Positions 14,402 through 21,707 of a DNA stretch of 26,191 nucleotides are shown piece by piece (position 1 is the stretch's first letter; each line of letters starts with the position of its first letter). This stretch comes from an uncultured Bacteroidales bacterium (GTDB lineage Bacteria; Bacteroidota; Bacteroidia; Bacteroidales; F082): positions 1-26,191 of the forward strand of contig CALBNV010000033.1 of NCBI GenBank assembly GCA_937896895.1, read 5' to 3'. The notes under the pieces are model-generated. The model had not been told where the DNA came from and ran no database searches. It saw only the letters and a program-made list of their open reading frames with translations. The translations under genes were made by a program, and so were the position numbers.

Positions 14402-16134
14402 AAAAACTCTTAGCATTAATCACAGTTATCTGCCTTTTCTCAACAGTTAAGGTTAATGCCTGCACCAACTTCCTTATTACAAAAGGTGCATCGGCTGATG
14501 GTTCAACAATGATTTCGTATGCCGCTGATTCTCACGTACTTTACGGTGAGTTGTATCATTATCCGGCAGCCGATTACCCTGAAGGCGCGATGCGTGACCT
14601 TTACGACTGGGACAGCGGCCGTTATCTCGGGCAAATTCCGGAAGTGCGTCACACTTATAATGTTGTCGGCAACATGAACGAATGGCAGCTCGCCATCGGC
14701 GAGACGACCTACGGCGGCCTCGAATGCCTCTGGGAAGGCGAAGGCCTGATGGACTACGGCACGTTGATTTACATCTCGTTGCAGCGTTGCAAGACGGCCC
14801 GCGAAGTCATCCGTAACATCGCCGAGCTCACCGCGCAATACGGTTACATCAGCGAAGGCGAGTCGTTCTCCATCGCCGACACCGAAGAGGTCTGGATCAT
14901 GGAAGTGATCGGCAAAGGCAAGTTCGGAAAAGGCATGGTGTGGGTCGCACGCCGCATCCCCGACGGCTACGTCAGCGGACACGCAAACCAGGCGCGCATC
15001 CAGACTTTCCCGCTGAAAGGCAAGAACGTCCTCACCTCCAAGGATTTCGACAAGTTCATGAAAAACAAGAAAATCGATTGCATCTATGCCGAAGATGTCA
15101 TCTCTTTCGCGAAAGCTAATAATCTCTATGTCGGAAAAGACGAAGACTTCTCATTCTCAGACGTTTACGCTCCCGTTGACTTCAGCGGCGCACGTGGCTG
15201 CGACCTCCGCGTATGGGCGATGTTCAACAAGGTGGCCGACGGCATGGACGCCTATTGGGACTACGCCACCGGACGCGACATCAAACGCGCGAAGCCATAC
15301 GTCAAAGGCCAGCCGCAGACCGTCGAGAACTTCCCTTCAAACAGGATGCCTCTCTGGGTCCTCCCGAAGGAGAAGGTGAGCGTCCGCGACATGATGAACT
15401 TCATGCGCGACCACCTCGAAGGCACCGAACTCGACATGTCGCTCGACCTCGGCGCGGGCCCTTTCCACTGCCCGTACCGCTGGCGCCCGATGGACTTCGA
15501 GGTTGACGGACAGGCCTACTGCCACGAGAGGACGACGGCAACACAGCAGACAGGCTTCTCGTTCGTCACGCAGAGCAACAGCCAGAACATCCCCGGAATG
15601 GGCGGCATCATCTGGTTCGGCGTCGATGACGCGGCAAGCACCGTCTATTGCCCGATGTACACCACAATAACAGAAATACCGCTCTGCTTCCGCGAAGGCA
15701 ACGGCTCGATGATGGAATATTCGGAGACGGCCGCCTTCTGGATCTTCAACCAGGTCTCAAATCTCGCTTACACGAAATATGACTACATCCATCCGGAAAT
15801 AGCTGAAAAACAAGACTATTATGAAGGAATGTGGATTAAGGAGACAAAAGAATTAAGGGAAAAATTTGCCGGAATTTATGAGACTGAAGGCGAAAGAGGT
15901 GTTACGAAAGCCCTCATTCAATATTCAAATTCGGCAGCCGAGAACCTCTGCGCCGACTGGAGAATGTTCTACAGACACCTCTTCGTGAAATACATGGACG
16001 GCAACGTCAAGACAGCCCGGAAAAAACCTGAGGGATACAAATATTACGCTCCGAAAGTCGAACAGCCGAAATACAGCGACGAGTTCTATAAGGCGATTAT
16101 CGAACAGACAGGAGACAAGCTGAAAGTGTATTAG
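14398..16134 (+). CDS. C69-family secreted dipeptidase
   Basis: The 578-residue protein belongs to peptidase family C69, Ntn-hydrolases related to Lactobacillus PepD that cleave dipeptides. A signal peptide (1-21, ending in VNA) precedes CTNFLITKGAS; removal of the signal would leave C22 as N-terminal residue, and that cysteine is the expected nucleophile of the family. Downstream segments such as DGSTMISYAADSH, GETTYGG and VSGHANQARI support the call. The cysteine could be misread as a lipidation site; I favour the catalytic role. It overlaps ribF by 4 bp and is the last gene before a strong terminator, so asd-ribF-C69 is probably one operon. The coding DNA is notably GC-rich in the middle. 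Confidence 0.93.
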   Translation: MKKLLALITVICLFSTVKVNACTNFLITKGASADGSTMISYAADSHVLYGELYHYPAADYPEGAMRDLYDWDSGRYLGQIPEVRHTYNVVGNMNEWQLAIGETTYGGLECLWEGEGLMDYGTLIYISLQRCKTAREVIRNIAELTAQYGYISEGESFSIADTEEVWIMEVIGKGKFGKGMVWVARRIPDGYVSGHANQARIQTFPLKGKNVLTSKDFDKFMKNKKIDCIYAEDVISFAKANNLYVGKDEDFSFSDVYAPVDFSGARGCDLRVWAMFNKVADGMDAYWDYATGRDIKRAKPYVKGQPQTVENFPSNRMPLWVLPKEKVSVRDMMNFMRDHLEGTELDMSLDLGAGPFHCPYRWRPMDFEVDGQAYCHERTTATQQTGFSFVTQSNSQNIPGMGGIIWFGVDDAASTVYCPMYTTITEIPLCFREGNGSMMEYSETAAFWIFNQVSNLAYTKYDYIHPEIAEKQDYYEGMWIKETKELREKFAGIYETEGERGVTKALIQYSNSAAENLCADWRMFYRHLFVKYMDGNVKTARKKPEGYKYYAPKVEQPKYSDEFYKAIIEQTGDKLKVY

Positions 16135-16138
16135 TTTG

Positions 16139-16184
16139 AAAGTAGAAAGTTTATAAAGTTTATAAAGTAGAAAGTTTATAAAGT
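16139..16184 (+). repeat. Two identical 21-bp direct repeats
   Basis: The 21 bases at 16139-16159 recur exactly at 16164-16184 (25-bp period); both begin AAAGTAGAAAG and end TATAAAGT. They lie between the peptidase stop codon and the terminator. No function is apparent; slipped-strand duplication is the simplest explanation. Confidence 0.75.
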
Positions 16185-16190
16185 AAAAAG

Positions 16191-16234
16191 TGCGCGGGGC
16201 GATGAGGATTTTATTGCCGCCGCGCATTTTTTTT
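16191..16234 (+). terminator. Strong rho-independent terminator
   Basis: TGCGCGG (16191-16197) pairs with CCGCGCA (16220-16226), with further GGC/GCC pairing inside, and eight T follow at 16227-16234. It ends the asd-ribF-C69 transcript and separates it from the regulator gene. Confidence 0.9.
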
Positions 16235-16275
16235 GAATATTTGTAGAAACCAGCGTTTATTTGCTTGACTTTTCT

Positions 16276-16283
16276 TATCTTTG
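16276..16283 (+). promoter_or_regulatory. -7 box of the first TPR/HTH regulator
   Basis: TATCTTTG is an exact TAnnTTTG match and ends only five bases before the ATG at 16289, so transcription would begin at or next to the start codon (leaderless or nearly so). The box is the start of a 39-bp block (16276-16314) identical to 21695-21733. Confidence 0.7.
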
Positions 16284-16288
16284 CCGCC

Positions 16289-17929
16289 ATGAAAAACCTC
16301 CTCGCCATATTGTCAGCAATCGTCGTCTTCGCCTCGTGTTCCGACAGGGCGGGCGGCTGGCATTCCGCGCCGGAGCTGCAAGCGGCGCATGAGCTGATGC
16401 AGGAACGACCCGACAGCGCGTTGAAGGTATTGATTGGTTTCGACTTTGACGACAGCACGAGCCGCTCAGTCGTGAACGAATACCAGATACTTGTGGCGGA
16501 GGCACTTTATAAGAACGATTATCAGCAGACCAACGCCCCGGCCGTCATCGCTGCGACTGCTTATTACGACAGCGTCTTTGAGAAATATCCGAAGAACAGC
16601 GGCCTCGCCTTCGAGACGGCGCGGGCACACTACTACAGGGCCGTCGGCGAGACGGAGGACGACGACATCGTGGCGGCGTGCGCCGACTACCTCAAGGCAG
16701 TTGATATTTTGGAGACCGCTTCCGTTGAGTTCGATTCTGTTAATTCAAACCTGACAGCATGCATTTATAAAGGTGTCGGAGATTTGTTCGCAAACGAGTG
16801 CAGCGGCAAACAGGCAATAGAAAATTATCAGGCTGCAATCGTATTTTCTGATTTTCTGGACAATAACGATAAATTTTGCCTTCTACGAAATATTGGTGAT
16901 GTTTATTTCAATGACAATGAATATGATAGCGCATTGTGTTACCATGAGAAGGCGGTCAGATTCTGTCGCGATGTTTCGCTTCAGATCGAAGTGTCAAACC
17001 AGATTGTGACAACTTTCCTTGAAAGGGACTTTGAAAATACAGACGAGGCAGTCGCTTATTTCTATAAAAAAAACTTTGAATATCAGAACAAATACATCAA
17101 ATTTGAATGCGCCCAGCGTCTCGCCGCCATTTTCGAGTCAATCGGCAATGACGAGCAATCGACATTTTATAAGAATTATGCTTCCAACAATGCCATCAGG
17201 GAGATGAACCGTGGCGCGAAAACAAGAGAACTCATCGAGTTTTACGACAATTACAAGCATGAGAAACAAAAGAATCTGCTGAAAAAACAAATTCTGGTTT
17301 ATTCATCAATCGCTGCCGGAATCGCCATCATCGTTTTTGTCCTGACATGTATCTTTCACAGAAAGCAGAAGAAACGTCTCGCCGAAGAGATTTCCGAAAA
17401 GGAAAATGCCGCCGCCGGTGTGAAATGGATGCTCTCTGTGGCAAATGGGAGATTTGAGAACGCACGCCGGAAAATCACTGAGCAGCAGGAAGTCATCAAG
17501 GCTAAAAATGAAGAGATTGACGACATGCGCCGTGCAACAGCCGCGCGTCCAGCGGAGGAATGCCTGAATGCTTTCCGCGCATCCGATGTGTGTGTCACAA
17601 TAATTTCACGCATCAAGGAACTTGATGCCAAGGGAATAAAATTCACTGAACTTGAACCGCTTACAAACTATGAGCTTTCGGAATTGCGACGTGTCGCTGA
17701 TGCCAGCCTCAACAAGTTCACAGCCAGAATTACGGGCAAATATCCAAAACTGAAAATTGACGACCTGAACTTCCTCTGCTTGTGTCTGCTCGACATTCCC
17801 AGCAGTGCCATGCCAATGCTTCTCGGCAAAAGCCGTGGCACCGTGTGGAACAGGGCAAAGAAAACAGCCTCAATAATGGACATGAAGCCACATGAAACCA
17901 TTTTGCAAGTGCTGACAAGCATGATTTAG
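16289..17929 (+). CDS. Membrane-spanning TPR protein with C-terminal HTH (regulator 1)
   Basis: The 546-residue protein has a lipoprotein-like signal (FASC, C17), a periplasmic region of helical TPR-type repeats (about 28-310; for example RPDSALKVL at 40-48 and YDSALCYHEKAV at 212-223), one membrane helix at about 335-356, a cytoplasmic coiled coil (about 360-415), and a C-terminal helix-turn-helix region (about 486-530) resembling LuxR-type domains. This is a one-component sensor layout known in Bacteroidales: periplasmic ligand-sensing repeats wired to DNA binding. The HTH is divergent (LLGKSRGTVWNRAKK is the recognition part). ATG 16289 is chosen because the extra upstream codons lie in the promoter. 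It precedes the GLPGLI/TonB-like pair, which I infer as its target. Confidence 0.82.
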   Translation: MKNLLAILSAIVVFASCSDRAGGWHSAPELQAAHELMQERPDSALKVLIGFDFDDSTSRSVVNEYQILVAEALYKNDYQQTNAPAVIAATAYYDSVFEKYPKNSGLAFETARAHYYRAVGETEDDDIVAACADYLKAVDILETASVEFDSVNSNLTACIYKGVGDLFANECSGKQAIENYQAAIVFSDFLDNNDKFCLLRNIGDVYFNDNEYDSALCYHEKAVRFCRDVSLQIEVSNQIVTTFLERDFENTDEAVAYFYKKNFEYQNKYIKFECAQRLAAIFESIGNDEQSTFYKNYASNNAIREMNRGAKTRELIEFYDNYKHEKQKNLLKKQILVYSSIAAGIAIIVFVLTCIFHRKQKKRLAEEISEKENAAAGVKWMLSVANGRFENARRKITEQQEVIKAKNEEIDDMRRATAARPAEECLNAFRASDVCVTIISRIKELDAKGIKFTELEPLTNYELSELRRVADASLNKFTARITGKYPKLKIDDLNFLCLCLLDIPSSAMPMLLGKSRGTVWNRAKKTASIMDMKPHETILQVLTSMI

Positions 17930-17931
17930 TG

Positions 17932-17956
17932 ACTTGTAACATATTGTTTTACAAGT
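17932..17956 (+). terminator. Possible terminator of regulator 1
   Basis: ACTTGTAA (17932-17939) and TTACAAGT (17949-17956) form a perfect 8-bp stem with a 9-base loop two bases after the stop codon. The following bases (TTATAGCC) are a poor U-tract, so termination may be partial. It could instead be an operator before the GLPGLI gene. Confidence 0.45.
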
Positions 17957-18005
17957 TTATAGCCTATTTTATTGAACAAATTAAACAATTTTTTCCGAAT
18001 ACAAT

Positions 18006-18028
18006 ACGGATTTTCCGTTGTACTTTTG
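18006..18028 (+). promoter_or_regulatory. Promoter and inverted repeat before the GLPGLI gene
   Basis: TACTTTTG at 18021-18028 matches TAnnTTTG exactly. Immediately upstream, ACGGA (18006-18010) and TCCGT (18014-18018) form a perfect inverted repeat abutting the box, a good place for a regulator to bind. The frame of the GLPGLI gene is open back to 18018, but the promoter shows that translation must start downstream, at 18060 or 18069. Confidence 0.65.
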
Positions 18029-18068
18029 CGAAAAATCTGACGTGAAACTTTCAATAATCATGATAGAT

Positions 18069-18908
18069 ATGAGGAAATACATTGTTGCAATTCTATTAAT
18101 GTTGGAATTCATCCCGGCGAAATCCCAATACTGGTTTGACGAGCCGATAATTAATCTTGATTCGGCACAAATCCAAGTCATGTATCAGCTCACTTATGTG
18201 GACGACACAAATCATGTCAATTTCAAAAAACAGGAGAAACAGATATTGATAACCGGGTATGAAGCGAGCTGCTATCAGTCGTATAACCATCACAAATTAC
18301 ATTCGATCGGCCGACAAAAACAATTGGAAGGCAATTTGATGGAATGGATGCAGGGAGGTTTATCTGCAGCCGAATTCAGCTGCGAGTTTTCATACATTAT
18401 TTACAAAAAACATCGTGGCGATACGATTATTACAACAGACAGGGTTTTCACAATCGGTTCGTTCAGATATGAGGAAGACAAAAGCTGTTTTAATTGGGAG
18501 ATAACCCAAGATACAGCTACGATTCATGGGTACGTCACCCAAAAGGCGGTATGCGATTTTGGCGGTCGGTGCTGGGAAGCGTGGTTCACCGCTGAAATCC
18601 CAATCAGCGACGGGCCATACAAGTTCTGTGGTCTGCCGGGTCTGATATTGAAAATTGAAGATACAAAAGGTCATTACGTGTTCGAGATGACATCAGTGGA
18701 GGCGGTGGAGAAAGGTGCGATGGTGGAGTATCTTGACAGGGAGGATTATATAATGACAACCAAGAAAAAGTTTTTTAAGGTATTGGATGACAGCAACAAA
18801 AATCTTGTCAACAAGGTAAGGGAGGCTGGCGGTGACGCATCAACAGCTCATCGCGTCAACGAGTATGAGATATCAAAAAACAACCCGCTCGAACTTGACA
18901 GGAAATGA
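18069..18908 (+). CDS. GLPGLI family protein
   Basis: The 279-residue exported protein has a signal peptide at 1-20 (ends AKSQ) and the family's name-giving motif GLPGLI at 188-193, within FCGLPGLILKIED. The family is restricted to Bacteroidota as far as I know and has no established function. Six cysteines are present after the signal (68, 105, 140, 162, 168, 187), which is many for a protein of this size and may form disulfides or bind metal. ATG 18060, three codons upstream, is an alternative start. The stop codon overlaps the next gene's ATG in ATGA (18905-18908), a pairing that is common for this family and suggests a joint role at the outer membrane. Confidence 0.88.
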   Translation: MRKYIVAILLMLEFIPAKSQYWFDEPIINLDSAQIQVMYQLTYVDDTNHVNFKKQEKQILITGYEASCYQSYNHHKLHSIGRQKQLEGNLMEWMQGGLSAAEFSCEFSYIIYKKHRGDTIITTDRVFTIGSFRYEEDKSCFNWEITQDTATIHGYVTQKAVCDFGGRCWEAWFTAEIPISDGPYKFCGLPGLILKIEDTKGHYVFEMTSVEAVEKGAMVEYLDREDYIMTTKKKFFKVLDDSNKNLVNKVREAGGDASTAHRVNEYEISKNNPLELDRK

Positions 18909-21496
18909 GAAAAACCGCGGCTATAGTATTGATGTTCACGTTCGCGGCGGTTCCTGCGAGTGCACAGACTGTCATAAACGGAAGTATAACCGATTTGGGC
19001 GGCAAGCCGGTTTCGAACATCAGCATTATGGTGCATGAAGCCGGGAACGCCGCAATCCTGGCTTACAGCTTCTCCGACACAGACGGATATTATGAAATCA
19101 CCGTCATCAGCCACGCTGACAGCCTTGACGTGAAAACCAATTCGATATTTCATAAAAAGGAAATTGTCCGTGTCGCAAACAATTCACAGTCAATATATTT
19201 CGTCCTGAAAGACGAGGTTCAGGAACTGGAAGGTGTCACCGTGACGGCACGACCTATTGAGCAGAGAGGCGACACGTTGGAGTATTTCGTTGGGTCGTTC
19301 GTTCAAAAAGAGGACAAAAGCATCGAGGATGTGCTGAAGAGAATGCCTGGCATTGAAGTCACGAATAACGGACAGATTATTTATCAGGGTGCGCCGATTC
19401 ATAAGTTTTACGTCGAAGGCATGGATCTGATGGACGGGCGTTATGTCACGGTGAGCCACAACCTGCCCCATCAGTCGGTGGCTTCGGTGGAGATTTACGA
19501 AAATCACCAGCCAATAAGGATATTAAAGGACAAGGTGTCGTCGGAACAGGCGTCGCTGAACATCAGACTTTCCAAGAACGTGGCGGCGACAGGGTCAGGC
19601 AGGGTCGGCATCGGAGTCGCGCCGTTTCTGTGGGATATATCGCTGACACCGATGCTTTTTTCAAGCAAGATGCAGATGGTGGTGTCGTACCAGACCGACA
19701 ACACAGGCAACGACCTGATGATGTTCACGAAACAGATGACATACGAGCAGCTTTCAAACGACCGCCCGACAAAAAACGAAGGGGAACTTTCGGTACGGCA
19801 ACCAAATCCACCTATACTTGACCAACGCCGTTATCTCGACAACACTTCGCACCTCGCCAATTTCAACATACTTTTCCCGATGGGCAATACGATGCAAATG
19901 AGGGCCAACGTCTATTACCTCAACGACTTGCAGAGACAGTCGGCGGAACAAAAAACCACATTGTATCTCCCCTGCGACACGACATCATACACCGAGAGAC
20001 TCGATAACAAACTCTACGACCAGCAGATTTTCGGAACAGTGACATTCGACAGGAACGACAAGAGTTTCTACCTTAACGACAAAATCGATTTTTCAGGGAA
20101 GTGGCAGTCATCGTTAGGTCATCTTCTTAATAATGAAAATGTTATCAATCAAGACCTTGACCAAAATCCACAGTGTTTTTCAAATGACCTGAGAATCATC
20201 TTCCCTGCGGGGAAGCACCTTTTTGATTTCGTCTCATTCAATTCATACGGCGTGACACCTGAAATATTGGAGATTGAACCGGGCGTTTTTCCCGAGTTGC
20301 TCAACGACAGCATCTCGTATTCAAAAACGCGTCAGGAACTTGATAAGAAACAGTTTTACACCGATGAGTCGTTCAGCGGAATCTTCACATTCGGGAAAAT
20401 CAACATGATCGCGAAAACAGGTTTCAAATACCTCAAAAAAAATGTCAACTCGCGTCTTTTGCAATTCGGAAATGATGTAACACATTCTTTCGCAAAGCCT
20501 TATTTGAGAACAGATTTTGAGTACAAAATCAAGCGGATAACGCTCACGCTGAATCTTCCTCTTTCACTCAACATCGCAGAAAATGATTCAAAAACATCCG
20601 GGAACCAATCAATAGAGAAGTTATTTTTCAGTCCGAGCCTTTCATTCAAAATGGTTGCCGGCGACTTCTGGACGTTTTATCTTTCAGGTAGGTTCGAGCA
20701 GAGCATTGACAATTTTGACCATTATTACGAAAATTTCATCCTGAAAGATTACAACAGCCTCGTCGTCGAGTTCGCGCCGTTGTCGGTTTCATACAAGACG
20801 AATGGTAAAGCAAGAATCGTTTACAAACAGCCGTTTATATCGTTAAACGCTTCATTGTCTTATAGTTACCAATATCGTAAATCGGAAATGACGTGCAAAT
20901 ATTTCGTTGACAGGAACGGTGCGTCGGTGCTTGAGATGGTCGAGCAGCCAAACAACTCGGATTATCACATTGTACATGCATCGGTAAAAAAGTTTTTCTC
21001 CAAAATCCGCACGACATTGGGCTTGAAAGGCAGTTTGGCATTTTTGAAAAGTCACACGATATTAAACGAAAGTTTTATGGCAACTTCTTCAGTTTCAACA
21101 AGTTTATCGCCCGACGTGATGATAAAGATTACCGAATGGCTGCATCTCGACTATTCACTGAACTGGAATGTGATTGTCTCAAAAACCGATGGCGAAGAGA
21201 GAAACAGGGTGAATTACCTGCGTCACAACTGCGACCTGCTCATGTTCCCAGGGCGCGACCATCTTGTCTGCCTCACATCAGAAATATATGATTATCAACA
21301 AGAAACATGTCTTTATATGGATATTTCATATCAATATTCGTTGCGGAAACTCAAGCTCGACTTCGAGCTGAAGCTGTCGAATATTTTCAACAGCGATGCT
21401 TACGTCTCATATTACACCGGCGATTTCTCGTTCATGGAGTCGGTTTACAAACTGCGTCAGCGTGAGATTTTCGCATCGGTGAAATTCCGGTTTTGA
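18905..21496 (+). CDS. TonB-receptor-like outer-membrane protein with carboxypeptidase-regulatory domain
   Basis: The 863-residue protein has a signal peptide (1-20, ends ASA), a carboxypeptidase-regulatory-like beta-sandwich at about 22-105 (TVINGSITDLGGKPVSNISI), a TonB plug-like region at about 110-205 with PGIEVTNNGQIIYQGAPI and FYVEGMDLMDGRY, and then a long region of alternating strands ending in VKFRF, the aromatic C-terminus expected of an outer-membrane barrel. It is smaller than SusC (about 1000 residues) and has no SusD neighbour, so it is not a glycan-uptake pair. It probably transports or assembles something together with GLPGLI. I see no clear TonB box. Confidence 0.85.
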   Translation: MRKTAAIVLMFTFAAVPASAQTVINGSITDLGGKPVSNISIMVHEAGNAAILAYSFSDTDGYYEITVISHADSLDVKTNSIFHKKEIVRVANNSQSIYFVLKDEVQELEGVTVTARPIEQRGDTLEYFVGSFVQKEDKSIEDVLKRMPGIEVTNNGQIIYQGAPIHKFYVEGMDLMDGRYVTVSHNLPHQSVASVEIYENHQPIRILKDKVSSEQASLNIRLSKNVAATGSGRVGIGVAPFLWDISLTPMLFSSKMQMVVSYQTDNTGNDLMMFTKQMTYEQLSNDRPTKNEGELSVRQPNPPILDQRRYLDNTSHLANFNILFPMGNTMQMRANVYYLNDLQRQSAEQKTTLYLPCDTTSYTERLDNKLYDQQIFGTVTFDRNDKSFYLNDKIDFSGKWQSSLGHLLNNENVINQDLDQNPQCFSNDLRIIFPAGKHLFDFVSFNSYGVTPEILEIEPGVFPELLNDSISYSKTRQELDKKQFYTDESFSGIFTFGKINMIAKTGFKYLKKNVNSRLLQFGNDVTHSFAKPYLRTDFEYKIKRITLTLNLPLSLNIAENDSKTSGNQSIEKLFFSPSLSFKMVAGDFWTFYLSGRFEQSIDNFDHYYENFILKDYNSLVVEFAPLSVSYKTNGKARIVYKQPFISLNASLSYSYQYRKSEMTCKYFVDRNGASVLEMVEQPNNSDYHIVHASVKKFFSKIRTTLGLKGSLAFLKSHTILNESFMATSSVSTSLSPDVMIKITEWLHLDYSLNWNVIVSKTDGEERNRVNYLRHNCDLLMFPGRDHLVCLTSEIYDYQQETCLYMDISYQYSLRKLKLDFELKLSNIFNSDAYVSYYTGDFSFMESVYKLRQREIFASVKFRF

Positions 21497-21513
21497 AACG
21501 TGAATGCAATTTT

Positions 21514-21571
21514 CACCACGAATTGCACGAATCTATCACCACGAATAACACGAATAACACGAATTTTCACC
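21514..21571 (+). repeat. CACGAAT repeat array
   Basis: Five CACGAAT copies occur in about 60 bases, spaced by AT-rich or CAC sequence. The first 19 bases (21514-21532) match the minus strand of 1835-1853 with one difference. It follows the TonB-like gene and has no coding potential. Downstream, GAAACTT (21574-21580) can pair either with GTTTC near 21588 or with AAGTTTC at 21593-21599, but no U-tract follows. Confidence 0.65.
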
Positions 21572-21599
21572 CTGAAACTTCTGATGGTTTCAAAGTTTC

Positions 21600-21687
21600 C
21601 TCCTAACCACCTAACCACCTCAATCTCCTAACCACCTTAATCTCCTAATTACCTCAATCTCCTAATTACCTCAATCTCCTAAAAAAC
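21600..21687 (+). repeat. 17-bp tandem minisatellite
   Basis: Units of 17 bp run at 21625-21641, 21642-21658 and 21659-21675. The last two are identical (CTCCTAATTACCTCAAT); the first differs at three bases. Partial units lie on both sides. The array ends 7 bases before the -7 box of the second regulator, so its length could affect promoter context. Confidence 0.85.
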
Positions 21688-21694
21688 TTTTTTG

Positions 21695-21702
21695 TATCTT
21701 TG
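21695..21702 (+). promoter_or_regulatory. -7 box of the second TPR/HTH regulator
   Basis: TATCTTTG, identical in sequence and in distance to the ATG (five intervening bases) to the box of regulator 1. It starts the duplicated 39-bp block at 21695-21733. A leaderless or near-leaderless transcript is expected. Confidence 0.7.
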
Positions 21703-21707
21703 CCGCC

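Noticed and set aside
14503..14982. 159-codon minus-strand open frame inside the C69 peptidase gene
   Set aside because: Shadow of a GC-rich coding region; no promoter, no recognisable domain.
18905..21496. SusC-type glycan importer
   Set aside because: Too short for SusC, no SusD partner and no polysaccharide-degrading genes nearby; GLPGLI pairing indicates another family.
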